From Nilaparvata lugens (lineage: Eukaryota; Arthropoda; Insecta; Hemiptera; Delphacidae), in contig NC_052515.1 of NCBI RefSeq assembly GCF_014356525.2, positions 17,272,531 through 17,336,530 of the forward strand: DNA of 64,000 bases, given 5' to 3'. The notes beneath the pieces were generated by a model. The model was given only the letters and a program-made list of their open reading frames with translations. It ran no database searches and was not told where the DNA came from. The position numbers and the translations under genes were made by a program. Within the stretch, counting starts at the first letter, position 1. Each line of letters begins with the position of its first letter. Shown piece after piece: positions 23,662 to 38,600 of the stretch.

Positions 23662-26600
23662 GTAGGTGTTCATTTCTGCATTATGGTGCTACTCTTAGTT
23701 TGAATATTATAATCAATCAATCATTTATTTCTTTCCAAAACATACATGAAAAAGTCAAAAACTAAAAACTAACTTAAGGCTAAAGAGAAATAGTGACTGT
23801 ATAAAATCATTTTTTTACAGTAAATTCGTTTATAGGCCTACTGTAGCATTCTAAATCTAATCACATCATCTTGTCATCTATTTGACTTATTTGGTGATTA
23901 ATCATTGTTATTACCTGTCAATCGAACTTGAAGAAATAGGTCTTCTTGGTGTAGGTATTCTTGAATTGTGGTACCATATTCACTTCTTTTAAATGTCGTT
24001 TGTCCATTTACTCGAATAGGCTACTTGAATTATTTCCTACTGGTTAATCATTACTATTCAATGTTAATCTAACTTCAAGAAATGGGAGTTGCATTCTTTG
24101 CTGTGGTTGAATGGTGGTACTATATTCACTGATGTTGTTTATCCATTTAACTGTATGTAGTTTGTTTATACCTAGCAAATCAGCCCCAATTTCGAGAAAT
24201 GAAAAGAAATGAGTGTTGAGTGATTGTTATGTTTCAATGGTGGTACTGCATTTGCTGTAAAAATATTTTATTTTTATTGGATTATTTATCAGTCCGATAA
24301 TCGTCGTGAATGACAATTTATTACTCCTTGAAAATTTCAAGAAGTTTTTCCTTGTCGAGAGAATGACTGGGACGGGTTTTACTCACACAACTTGATACAT
24401 AATGTTTGAATGTTGTATCAAGCTAATATCAACTTGTATAACAGCAGTATTGAATTAGCTAATCATACCTAATTAGCAATCTAAAGATGAAAATGAACTC
24501 AAAGTATACATCTCAGTATTGGATAGTTTGTTAATGCTCTTGGAATCTTTCTTCAGTGGTATGTTTTCGGTCACTCTCTCATTTTAGCTTGCATTCTTCA
24601 TATTAGACCTATCACTCATTCTTAAAAGATATTCATATCCTTGATGATGAATTATATAATTTAATACTGGAGCTGTTCCCAAGAACCATCCTTTTTAGAC
24701 TTGAAGAGAGTGTAGACAGGGTGCATTGTGCTCAAATTACTGTCATTAATAGAAGATATGTATTGTTATTGCCTCCCGCCTTCTATGTTGAATGCATTTT
24801 GAGTCTTGCTGGATCTAAAACTCTTGCCTCATTTGTAGGCTATTATTGTTTAGGTCTTTGTGATGATTGTAGAAGTGTTTTTTATGTTCTTTGGTCAGAC
24901 TTTCATTTTCCTAACTACTTTCCCTATCAATATAAATTTATCCACTTATTAGTTAGGTTTAGGAAGTCTTAGGTCCCATAAAGATAGTGGTTGCTGCTAC
25001 TAGCAAAGATGATAAGAATAGGAATTCTATTATAATATGTCTTGAGAAATTCTCTATTTTTACTGCTGCCAATCTCGGCCAATTTTGAATCTTACATCAG
25101 AGGATTAGAAAGTTAAAGAGTGTTATTACAGTAAAATTATGATCTCTGTAATGGTTGACTGAATTTTCTACGGGTTTCTGCTCATTACTTGTAAAATTCG
25201 TTCTTCATGCACGTGTTAAAACTTGTACACCTTGATGTTACAATTTTCATTACGTTTTTTACAGGAATAATTCTATGATCTCACTATCAATTTTAACTCA
25301 AAATATGAAATATATTGATAAACAATTATTTTTGTTCCATTTAACATTAAATTCGTGGGTTATCTATCGACGTCCTCCAGATATTGATATTTAGTTCCCA
25401 GACTTCTCCATTATTCAGCTATTAAAGGTAACCAACTATTAGGGACAGAGACGATTCATTAACTTGAGATTTATGAGATTTGTGAGCTAGTACTGCACAA
25501 TTGGAACAGTAATTGAGTACTTCAGGTTAGTTATTAAGCTTGTTATAATATTTGTAATCATGTATTGCTAAATTAGACTTGGTTATTCATGTGCGTCATT
25601 GTAGTAACAATGTTGAGCATGAATTTTGTGATATCTATTAATACGTTTTGGGCCTATTACTGGAAATAAATTTGAATCTATTCTCGCCTGTAAGAAATAT
25701 TCTGTTGAATCACTCACTATTCATCATTTCAATATATTATTCTTCATCGATCTATGGGAAACATTCTTATATCTTGTATATACTATGTTTGAAATTTTCT
25801 CCCACATTACATGACCCACAACTATACCCATTATTGTCTTGTTGCAATACCATAAATTAATTTCTCCATTAATTCATCTGAATTAGCAGTTCATGAAATG
25901 CATTTATTTCCCCAAAAAATCACAAATGCAGCAAATGCAAGAGCTCAACTTCAACTTAAGATGAAACAAACTAACAGCTTAACAACTAAGCATAAATTAA
26001 AATATAAGAGTAATGTTTCCTATATTTACATTGAATTTCTGTGTGATGTGTTGAGGTTAAGTTAAGGTGATAAAGATACAGAAAAGAAATACTTGGAACG
26101 GCCACAATCACGTATTAAATATGAATAGTTCAGTAACTAGTTTCAGATGCTAAACCATGGTCAGTCTCCAGAAAACCCTTTATTTTTGATCAGGCTACCT
26201 TGATTGATGGAGTAATAATAGTTTAATAGAGATTGATAATTGTGTAACAACTAAAACTATTTTCTAATGTTTTTTTACTAATAAGTGGTTTCATAAGTCC
26301 TTTTTATGTACTTTTAATTTACATTGTACTTGATTGCTATTTTGACTCTCCTATTCTACTCACGTCATCATGTTTGGGTTAGGTCAATAGATAGGGGAAT
26401 CGAACTTTCTTGTCAGAGATAACGGTATCACAAGAAGAAATCCTCATTTTATTACGTAGCTTCGGCTGGTTCTGGCTGGTATTGTAGTGCTATTATCATC
26501 GTGGTTTCCTCATAGATTCATTGGGGCCATAATCCATTAAATTTAGCAATCCTGTCTTGAATTATTGTATTGAGTCAGGCCATACAGTTGCTTGCGGCTT

Positions 26601-29600
26601 ATATTGCAGTAGTTCTTTGTTCTCTGGCTCTGCTCTCTATCTCTCTCTCATTCTCTCCTTTTCCTTACTCCTTCATTGCTGTTCAAGGTTTCTTTCCAGG
26701 CCACTACAGAATTCCCGCCTTGCTTTCGATATAGATTATTTTTATTGTTGTTTTCGTCTTACTCATTTACATATCGTGCATGTTCTCTTTTACATACCCG
26801 CCAGCACGTGAAAGGGTACAGAGCATTCTAGAAAGGTATAAGTACTTGGTTAGAGAAATTTGTATCGACTGAAAGAAGTTTTTGAAGTAATTGAACTCGT
26901 ATCTTGGCATTGATAAGGGTTTTGGTTGAAGAGTTGTTCAAGTTTGAAGAATGGGAAGGATTATTCCAATTTTAGAGTGAATCTGTAAGAAAAATAAATA
27001 TTACACTAGTTGAACTGCCGTGGAATGATGTCATGAAATAATTCATGAATACGTTACCAATTCGGAAACAATGAAAATAATTTCCCTGTTGTAAATATTT
27101 GATTCATTTTTATGAAGTTCCCTTGTGAATATCTGCACCCTGACAATATATGAAGCACTTTATATTCATGAAATATTTGAAATTACAATAGTTTTCTTAT
27201 TCTATTTATCTTTTATTGTATTTATCTAATATATCTTTGTTCTTTCAAAATCATTAAATCCCAAACAGAATGTGTAACCAGGATAGTATTAGAGAAATTT
27301 TATTGTCTTGCACTTCACTCAAATTTTCATCATAGTATATATTACTGTACTTTCTATGACTATAACATTCGAAAGTAATAATTATTAGGACACAGTGAAG
27401 CCTTTCATGATAAGAAATCTCAATAGGAGTGAGTTTTCAATACAAAATTGTGCTCAGAGTGCCTCAGGGCACGTTTATCGAAGCATTCTGTGCCAGAAAT
27501 TTAATGGATATAATCCGATTTCAAATGTAGTGCTTGTCAGTTAAGCTGCACCGTTGCTAATAACTAAATAACTGAGCAATAGCTGAATTAGGTTTTGGGT
27601 TCCATTAAAACGTGTTCTGATTCGAAATTTGATCTTAATCCGTTATTGATCAATTTGATTGAGTATTTTTGCCGACATTTTACTAATTCAAGGTATTTTG
27701 TTTTGCAATGAGGATTAATGTTTATGATTGTTATTGCTTCATATAATCTTGTCCTTAGAACTATTAGAAGCTTAATAAAATCAATGTAGATTTTTAGGGT
27801 ATTATTATTGAAAATATGCATTGAACTGTCAAGTGTTTTCACAACGATTTTATGTATTTATCATCTGCTAAATATGATGAGAATCACTGTATCTCATTCC
27901 TTTCAAACCAGAAATCTCATTCTAGAAGTGTTCTTAGTACATTATATATGTGGCCTTTTTGATGCACCTACAGTCTAAATATTAATAAGTTGAAGCAGGA
28001 GCTTTTTCAACTTACTCAATAATATCGCCATAAGATAATGCAGCGTTTTTACATTGAACATTATATTATAGTAACAGACTATTTATGAAAGTCTCAATTT
28101 CACAAAATCTGGCAACGCCGATATTTGGTCAGCTGGAAGTTCCTTTCAACTCATTCTATTGAGAGAATAGCAGACCTGTATTTCCTTCTTATCCCATGTG
28201 AGTTTTATCATTCCTTTGTTCTGATTTCGGCAATGATTCTTCGGTTCTTCTTGTGGCATTGTGGCTGTTTCCCATTCGTTCCACTCCAATAATTTCTCTT
28301 TATTGTTCTCTTTCTCAGCTATTTTGTCCATTTTCGCTCTCTGTTCTTCAGCCTTCTCAGAAGGATTTGCTTGGTGTTATTTCATCCTTCGATTCTGATT
28401 CGAATGCAGTCTGATGATTGGCTGTATTTTTATTGTTATGCACGTAACGCTTTGTTATCAGAGGTTGGGACCTTGGTTTTCCAGGATTTTGTGGATACTG
28501 CCATGTTTTCTAAAATATATCTTTGAATTTTCATTTTTTCTAGTTCAGTTCTTCCATATAACTGATCCTGAGTTGCTTTCAATTTGAAAGATTCAAATTG
28601 AATTACTTCAATTTGAACTATTCTTCAAAAGTGTCCTACTAAATAATCATAAATTATTCTTATTTATCCTACTAAATAATTAGAACATCTCTAGATTGTA
28701 TTTTTTGGACTTGGATTTTGTTCAGGATTGTTGAAAATGAAAATGTATCTAGTTGTCTGGAAGACGTCATTTTGTATAAAAATGAAGAAAATGAATAGTT
28801 TTGGGCTGAGTTGACTTTTCCCCCGATTTGTCATATACATGTCAAATCTGCTTGAAAATGCTGATTTCTTTTTAGTGAAGACTGAAGTTTTGATTGGCCA
28901 GTAAATAAAGTTAAACTTGGAAATGTCCTTGAATTTTTCAGTGCTTACATTGACGTATTTGTTGCTTCTTTCTTGTCAAATCCTTCGTATATCCAATCAA
29001 AAACTCATTCATTTATTTGTTGAAGAGATGAAATTTTGATAGATTATTGCGTGATCCACTAGTTTTTGTCATTTTTTCAACTTGTTTTCAAGTAGATATA
29101 TTATGTATTTTTGTGTTCCAATAATAAATCAGTTTGAACTGTTTACTTTAAAATCGTGAGAACTAGATAGTGAACTGTGCAGGCCTGTCTTGTTTTTGTA
29201 AATAGTTTTAAGACCAATTTGCACACAACGGATGATCTGATGTCAACATGTCAATCATTCTTGTTATTGTTGTTCGACAATTTCCTTCATCAACATCTTC
29301 TTTTATGTGATGTTTTCAATTCATCTCGTTTCTTAGTTCCCTGTCAGCTATTTGTCTATACTATTGAAAATTCAATCCTCCTTATTTAAGTATTTCTCCA
29401 ATCTTGAATTAATCAGTTTATTTGTAGTGCCTACAAATTTTATCAATAAGATTGCTACATACTTGTTTTGTCAAGACCAGAAATCTTGACAGACTGTCAT
29501 TCAAGATACTGTTTGGTACAAATCAAATCCAAAAAAGCTCTATTAATTTTGAAGTATTGTTGTAAACCATTAGTTAATATCATAAAACTTGAAAGGGCAC

Positions 29601-32600
29601 GTAATACAGAATTGATATAGAATATTATTATGTTATTAAAATATTGAAATTTTATCTTATAATGTGATAAGCTGCTCACACACTAGACGTTTTCACTGTA
29701 CGTTTTGCAGCATGTCTAAATGTATCTGTATCACTGGTAGTGTGGGCAGATTCTATATATTATTATATGTGTCTTGAAACATGCTCGAAAGTTTGTATCA
29801 GTTGAATTTATAATCAAATTAATTAAATTTGGATTGGAACAGCTCAAGAAGGCTTCTTATGATGGCTTGCAAGTTGGCTGTTTTAATTCAAAAGTTCTTG
29901 AATTCCAGAGTAGTAACTTAATCTTTACCGATGTTGAAATTATATAAAACCTTGTTACCGAGTTCCAGAGTTAGCTGAAAACTGGTTATTAGTAAAATTC
30001 CACGGAATCCGATAATTGAAATTGGATAACTGGATGTGAAATGTGTGATACAAGCAACAATTATCCTCTGAATTATTACTGATGTCATCACACCGGTTAT
30101 TGAATCATCGGTTTTTACCGGGAAAATGGCAATTCAGTAAATACGATTTCCTCTCATGGGCTTTACCTCTGCTCTTACACACTCTTTTTTATTTCCCTCC
30201 TACTCTCTCTGCATCAATCTCTCTTTCTCTGTCTGTCCGACACGCATGAAATATTGCAACTCGGTCGATACCTATAAACCTTTCCAACGTGGATGAGTCA
30301 GCTCAGTTATAATTCGGCTCATGGCTCATGTTGACTGTCAATCTGTTCATGACCCCATTTTGGGTCAATATGGACTGCTGCCACTGAAATAGAGTCTGGT
30401 CAGCACTTTTCTCGTCCTTGGTTCATTGCAGTGGGTTCTTTCAAGACTGTGGGAAGTTAACTGTCAAAAAGCTAGAAATTTGTCATTTAATTCTATATCT
30501 CAGTATGTGATGTTAATTATCAGAAGTTTTGAAGGCATCTCCTTGAATTACGGTCAGAACATATTTATTATAACAATTATTGTAAAATAGATTTCTGATT
30601 CAAATTTTGATGTATCAGTTCTTGATGTTGATGATTAGGATTTCAGAAATCTCCAAATTTTAGTCACTTGAAAAAAAAATAATTGCCACATATCAATTAA
30701 TTATCAAATTTCAATATAGATAGTATCTCACTTTTTTAGTCATGATTCTAGGAGGCTTTTTCTCTCAAATTCATGCGAACTAAACTCTTGGAACTTGATT
30801 TGTTGTTTCTTGCTCGACTTTTTAAGAAGCTTTATTGCTGTTCCAAACATTTTTCTATTTATAGAATATTGGTTAAATGCGATGCATGTAGCAAGTTGAG
30901 CAGTTACAATGTGCTAAATCTCTGACCCTTGTATTCCCAGTCCTTCCACCTCTATTATCAGCCGAAACTAAACAAGAAAAATGTAAATTGCGTTATCAGT
31001 GGAGAGGCCAACCTTTTTGACCCGCCATTTGTGATCTGTCTCGTCTCCCGGATGTAGCTTTGCTTCCTCTGGTGATTGACCCCTTATTTTTTATTAATAC
31101 ATTTCTGTTTGGCACGATTATTTCGATGAATTCTCAATTTCAGTATAGTTGTTGAGAATTAATAAACTATTTCATTGTGTGAGATTTAGGCTTCTTGTCT
31201 CAGTTTCAGTAGCCTAAGTAGGTGCTCTTGTTAAAGTAGTAGTACTTTTTAATATATTGTTAAAGTAGTAGTACTTTTCAATATATTGTATTAATTTGTA
31301 AAATAGCAAAAATTATAAATTTTTTGTGATCAGGAGAGAACTACAGGCTCACCCATAACTACTCTCAAATTTTGGTAACTTACTCCGAAAAATGAGTTAT
31401 GACTTCATTTACGTTAATTCTAAGTCCAATTTCCGGTAAATATCAACGTTTTCATTCCCCATAGTACCCATCAATGTTGCAATCATAATGAGTGTATAAG
31501 AATTTCTACACTAAACTTAATTGCATGTAAATATGAAATTTTATCTTTGAAACTGAAGTGACATTCAAACATTACTGTACAGTTGGTCTTCGTTAAAGAA
31601 GCTTAATTATATTTGCTTTTTTATTAAGTAATTGAGTATTGTCGTTAACTAGACTGAGAATTCAATTCTTTGTAGTGTTGATCATGCTTTCTGTCCTATT
31701 GCAGTTGGTTAAAACTATGCTGGTGCAGCCTGATGAAGAAATTTCAATTTTGAGTAAAAAATAGGACCATTCCTCAGATTAAATGACGAAATACTTGTTT
31801 TGTAGCCGGTTTTTGGAAACCTTATCCCGTTGATAAAATTACCATAAACGTTGATTTGATAAAATATGGTCGGTGATTCCTGAAGAATCTTTCATTCTAA
31901 TTAGCTATGGATGGATTCCATGCAGTCTTGTTTTTCTTCAAGAATGTCATTTTCTAGTTTGAAAAAGCACATTTCCGGCCGGCCTTTTTTGGAATATTTT
32001 TTAGAAGTGTGCTCGCCCTTTGATGTGTTTGGTTTGGTAGTAGCTGAGCTGACTTCTTCAGCTTTGGCCAAAAGCTGCTGCCGTCTTGGCTGTATGGTTT
32101 GAGTTTGGTTCAGTCTTTGAGGAACCGGTTTTCTTCATCATACCGGATGCTTCTTGCTTGCTAGCAGTCTCTCGCACTCTCACTCCTTTTCTCTTGAACT
32201 TTTCTCTCCCTTGTTCACTCCTACCCTAGCGATACACCCACCTGGGTCAGCACAGAAAGTATAGAAGTAGAATCTCTACTGTACATTAATTCTCTCTGGT
32301 CAGCAGTCAGGTCACTTCCTGTATTTCAATCATTAGTAAACTATATTGCTGATTGTTATAAACTATATGGTCTAGCAATAATATATTGTATTGTAATGAA
32401 ATTTATAATCTCTCAATAACTGAACTTCTTGACTTCTCTGCATTAGAATGTCACTTGCTTATGTTTCCCACCATATAATTTGTAGTTGTGTTTTGATAAG
32501 TATTCCAATTATATGGGATTTATCGAGATCAAATGGATATATTGGATTTAATTGAATAATTATTAAATAATCATTGACTTTGGCTTAGGAATGAGCAGTT

Positions 32601-35600
32601 GTGTGTATAAGGTATAATAGACGATTGAAATACAATGTAATTGGAAAACATGATGCACTTTCATTCATAAGATGTATAATATAAAATCTGAATAAGTTTC
32701 TGTCATGTAGAATTACTTTAAAACTTCCGAAAATAGTGTCACCTATTCAAATTTAAACAAGAAAGAGTCCAAATTCATTTGTAATTCGCCACGTTTTTAA
32801 TTGAACGATTTCCACTTTAAATGTTGAAGTAGTTGAGGAGTTGTGCAAGTGCATTACCGTACTGCGAATTTCATTGCTGTTCGTTCACCATCAAACACCA
32901 TACAAAACGTGGTCCTTAATACAAACCTTTGTATTGTTTTGTGTCGTAGAATATATGGGCAAAGAGAGAAGATAGCATAGCAATATGCTGTCATGTGAAA
33001 TCACATCATATTATGCTATAATAATAGCATAATATGCTATCTTTTCTCTATGATATGGGCGATTGATCTGGAATGCAAATTTTACCGAGTGATCACATTT
33101 TTCTAACATAATCATCGAGGGGAGAAATTGTTATTGTTCGTATATGAAGTGTCATATTTCACAATCTTCTCAATTACAAAATGAACTCCTGCTCCAAAAG
33201 ATTAACCATATCAGCTTTCAACATTCTAAAACCCCATTCAAAAAGAGGTCTGTTGCTTCAAATTGGTGTTAGCTGACGAGCATTCCTTTGTCTAGGCGTT
33301 TGGCGCCGCCATGTTTTTTGTATGTATGCTAGCAGAGAGGAAGCTCTCGTTTGGTAGTCGCCTGCGAAGAAATGGCGGGAAAACAGCGTTTCACCCTCGG
33401 GACAGGTGACAGGAAATTCTATACGAGGGGTGACCGAAAAGTCGATGGCACTCTAGTGGGGTGTCGTACACTTTGTGTGATGGCTTATGGGTTAGGCTTG
33501 GGTTAGTCTGTTGGTGGTAGTGTTGTGATTGAGACCTCAACTGATGCTGTGCTCTTTTAGGACGTTTGTTTGAGGTAGAAATATTGTAAAATATATTCGT
33601 AAATGTTGTAGGAATTTTGTTTCTCTATCAGTAGGTTGATCAGTGTTGTGCATTGTTGTGGTTCATTGATTTTTCGGTTGTGTTATTATGATTGATAATT
33701 TATTCAAATTCACATTTTGACTGTTGGAAATCACTTTGACAGTTACAAATTGATGCTCTGGAGCACTAAGATAATAAAGTAGAAATATTTTAAATTATCT
33801 CTATTTTGACCCATCTTGAAGAGGTTTATTAATGTATTGGTTGTTTTATGATATGATTTCCTGTCAGTGTTGGAAATTGATGCTAAGGAGATCTACAACG
33901 TCTTCTTTCCTACTCAATAATAATTGTCGTGCACCTGAGTAGTTGGAACTATTGTTGATTAGCAATCTCATATTATGGGTCAGCCATTGCAGATTTGACG
34001 TCTAATGAGATCGGACTCCCATTATTATTTCTTCTGTAGACTTGGTTTGAGTTCTGTCTGTGTTCTACCATTGAGAAGAATAGTATAATACCTTATGCAA
34101 GAGTTCAGTCTGTATGGTTTTACCCAGTAGTTGTTGCTTGAAGTATTTTCGTTTTTGTAGGGTTGGGACCTCTTGCCAGATTTGCTATTCGAATGATACT
34201 GGCAGGAAACAATTATTTTCGCCATCAAATGTTGTTTTCATATCAAATTCTATTTCCATCAATTGAACTTTATTGATTGATACGATATGTACATCATCAA
34301 AATGATAGGGAGAGAAAAAATAAGGTAACCTTGTGTAACTTGCATACTAGGCGTTCGAAATAATATTCCATATCTATCTTACTTTTGTTACAGTATTGCT
34401 ATGATAGCAAGTAATCTAGGTAGTTTTGTGGTGTTGTAAACTTTATTTCAATCAATTATATTGTTCAATTCTTAGTATCAAATTATCCATTACCTATACA
34501 TCTCACTTGTGTTACTGCCAAAGTAACAAGTAATCCAGAGTTTGTTGAAGTTATAAACTTTATTCCAATAGCTTTTAAATAAATAATTTTATAGAGTATG
34601 AAGACTACAGGTAGAACCCCCATCTTGCCTCCTCCACACAATACTTTGAAATTGTATTATTTATTGCGCAATGGAATTTTTTCAAATATTCTCATTTTGT
34701 AGATAATTCCAATCCTGTTATTGCTTCAATAACAAGAAATCTAGAGACTGTAGTTGGTGTTTGATTCAGAGTGTCACACAAAGCATCTCATCAATGTTGA
34801 CAATGTTGATCTTGACCTCGTCTTTGCCTTGAGTGAGAACTCATCCGCTCTTGAGTTTCGCTCTCTAAATCTGCAATGAATGTGTGGAAAAAATGCGTTG
34901 GCAGTCCTCTTCTACTCATCTCATTGTTAAAAAGCCTCGTTCTAAATGTGGCTCTGCTTCAATCACTGCCGGCTTTCCATGTCAATCTTTATCTCTCGCT
35001 TCCTCTCAGACACACATTGTTTTCTCTTTCAATCACTCTTTCACTCATTCATTTTATCATAAATCTCATGGCACTACAAATATTTGTGGTATTTTGCGCT
35101 CCACTTAATCTTTCTTGGTTGCTGATTTTGTCATGTAGATCTTCATACAGATAGAATAGTCCTATTAATATTTCAGTACGAATTTATTCTATGCTTCGTG
35201 GCAGTATAATCTGTATAAATTAATAAAATAATAATGAATTTGAATCTCTTGGATCACATTTAGAGTAAATACTACTTCTACTTACTCTGAGTAATGAGAG
35301 TAATTTTCATTCAGTATAGAACAATTTTATTAGTATTTTTTCTTGTCTAAGAATAATAACATGAGCAGTTCTCATTCAATACTGTATGTTACAATTCTAT
35401 AGGTATTTTGTTGTGTCATCTATTGGTTTCTCAATATGTAAAAGTGAAAAAATGTAGTTTGAAAAGCATGTCAACAACGTAGCAGAAATTTATAGGGCCT
35501 TAGTGGTGGCAGCATTCCATTAAATGAATGTTCCCACGGGATTCGCGGCTGTCATTGAATACGCGCGTGTTCAATTTGCTCAGCGAAATCGATTTTAATT

Positions 35601-38600
35601 TAATCGCCGTTAATTCGTTTTCCCAGAGGTTGATCACCTTGCATTTTAATGTGCTGTGGTTGGTTATTGAGAATTTTAATTCTGTTCCATATACCACTAT
35701 TGAGCTGATACAATTTTTCTTGATTTAATCGTCCATTCAATATGATACAATTCAATGAATATCATTCATTATATTAATTAAATAATACACACATCTCAGA
35801 AACGAACAACTTGTAGCTGTATTATATTTTTGAAAAACGATTCATAAAGGTTTTATTGAATTGTAAATTACATGTTTACTACAATCGAGTGTATTATAGA
35901 ATGCATAAAATGATGAAAATTCAATATCAGTGGAACTATGGTAACCATAGGGATATGACATCCTTAGATATGATAGTGTTGGATTGAGTAAAATATGCTA
36001 TAGGGTTGATGATTAATAGGACAATCACAGTACAAAGAATTAATGGCAATAGCTGTGATGAGGTTTTCGTCGAGATACTGTTCAGTTGTAATAAAGAATG
36101 CTCAGATGGTAACAGAGAAGGCACTGCAATTATTCAGATGTTATTGAATACATTTCGTCCAATAATTTATAATGAATTTCCTTCAACAATTTAGAATGTA
36201 TCCTATTCTACATCTTCATGGTCTCTTCACTCATATGCAATATTCGAATGCTAATATTATTTATTTCATTCAACAGTAATTATTGTATCTGTAGAATTCC
36301 TTTTATGGTATTCCTCTTATACTTTATTTTAGTATCTACTTATATTAAAGTATAACAAAAATAGAAACAGAGGTTCCACTATTGAAAATCACCAAATTAC
36401 TCTAGTATATTACAACTTTTTGTGTGACGAGTGAGTGACTCATGCATACAGTTGCAATGTAGGACGGCTAGTTGAATATCATGCAAGTTGATTGGGATAT
36501 TCTCCCTAGGATTGCGTGCGAATGTAGATGTGTTTTTCGCTTTTTTCGTCGTTTTTTATAGAGGCAGTTGGCCTTGCTCCTTCTTTAGTTGCGCCGTAGA
36601 ACGTTGACCTCTCATAGCTTCATAGCTGCTGGGAGCTCCAACCGAACAAAGAGTATGGAATTGCCATGTGCAGAATTCTCTCCCTCTCTCTCTCATTCAC
36701 CCGTCCTCTCATCATTCATATTTCTCGCTCACTCACCCTTCGATAAGCTTCCATCCATACTCTTCAATTCCAAGTAGTCATTCTACGATTTGAGTTCATA
36801 AATACTATTATTAGATTGATCTTTCATCCCATCTCTTCGTGACTTTGCATCAAAATCAATTTTATCATCTATTTTCGCTTCTCAAAATATTGCCATCAGT
36901 ACAGAAACCCATAATCGGCACTGGAAGATACAAAATTGATTTTCCATTGCAAATACAAATGGAAAATGAAAAATTTGTTTTCAATGCCAGTATTCCTGTA
37001 TTCCCGGTATTCCGATGGTAATTGACCGAGCGAAGTGAGGACTAAGATTCAAGTCGACGGTTTGGCATTTCTCTTAATGTTTATATGTTGCGCATTTACG
37101 GCGAAACGCGGTAATAGATTTTCATGAAATTTGACAGGTATGTTCGTTTTTTAATATTGCGCGTCGACGTATATACAAGGTTTTTGGAAATTTTGCATTT
37201 CAAGGATAATATAAAAGGAAAAAAGAGTCTCCTTCATACGCCAATATTGGAGTAAAATCAGACTATAGAATTATTCATCATAAATCAGCTGACAAGTGAT
37301 TACACAGATGTGTGGAGAAGTCAGTCTATTGCTGTATTTCCATAAGGTCTATAGTTTCAATCAGGTACTTGTGGATGAGAATACGGCGTGAGGTCTACTG
37401 TTCACAGAACTACTAGTATTTTGAGAAGTGAAAATCTAGATTATAAATTTGATACGATACGAAATAACGTGTAGAATGATTCCTTAGTGATTTGCACGTT
37501 AAATGTCGGCCCATTAACAGTCGCGAAACCCATTGACTGCTTATATAAATTATTATATTCAGGCTATGTGAGGTCTTCTCGTAAGGGACTCTTTACCAAC
37601 AAAAAGTCAGGAATTCACATTAGTTGATTTAAGTTGATATAAGTCAGTAACAAAATAAGGGAAAAGTTACATATATTGTTTTATGTTATTGTACCTGAAA
37701 AGCTACTTGGTTTGATAAGAATAATTATTGTTCAAGCTGATATCACTGTAAATAACTTCGTCTCGAAGATTCATTAAGAGTATTAATGTAGTAATTTTGC
37801 GTTAATCAGGTCTCTCTATTACAGATATCAACTTGGTTGTAAAAACATTTGTGGCCTCCGAAAAGTATTTATGAAATGAGAAAAGTATTAAATCAATCTA
37901 GACTTTGAATTCAATATTCTACCCTACTTGCAATACTGATTAGTGATTTTCAAGTGTTTCTTGTTGGAAGTTGTTCCTGCTTGACCGACCTAATTATCCA
38001 ATGACTCATCGTCATTAGACTTCCGTTAGACTGTCTTGACTTTCTCTGCCTTCCAGCAGTAGTTGCCAATTATGTTGGGTATGGTTTGGAATGTGGAATT
38101 ACATCACCAAACTAGAGTTACCGAGGGTTATATTCTCCCACGGTATCCACGTTTGAAAATAGACGATACATATTAATAGATTACATAAATTGTGGGAAAG
38201 TAAACAAGAACAAATTCAGTACTTCCCCAGGCGCTTATCAGTGCTCTTAATTGCACTCATTACTGATTATGGATGGTCAATAAGAAGGAGTTGCTTCATT
38301 TGCAGGCATTCTAACTAATATGTTATTCTCTTAACCACTACCTTATAGTTTTTTGATATTTGTTTATTGCTATGTGCACTAATCAGGCTAATAATTCATA
38401 AGAGAACAAAAGGCTTATCTATCCCAAGACCAAATTTAATAGAAGCTTGATTTTAATAATTATTTATTATTTTTTTCTTTAAAGAATTTATTTTTATTGT
38501 AAACTATTCATTTGTACAAGCTACAAAAATATATTTGCCTTCCAATTTCGTGTTATTTGGGGTATGTGAGATACCAAAATAGAGATTCGGAATGGAATAT

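Noticed and set aside
33421..33455. Mariner-like terminal sequence TACGAGGGGTGACCGAAAAG
   Set aside because: No inverted partner and no transposase remnant were found nearby; kept only as a comment in the regulatory block.
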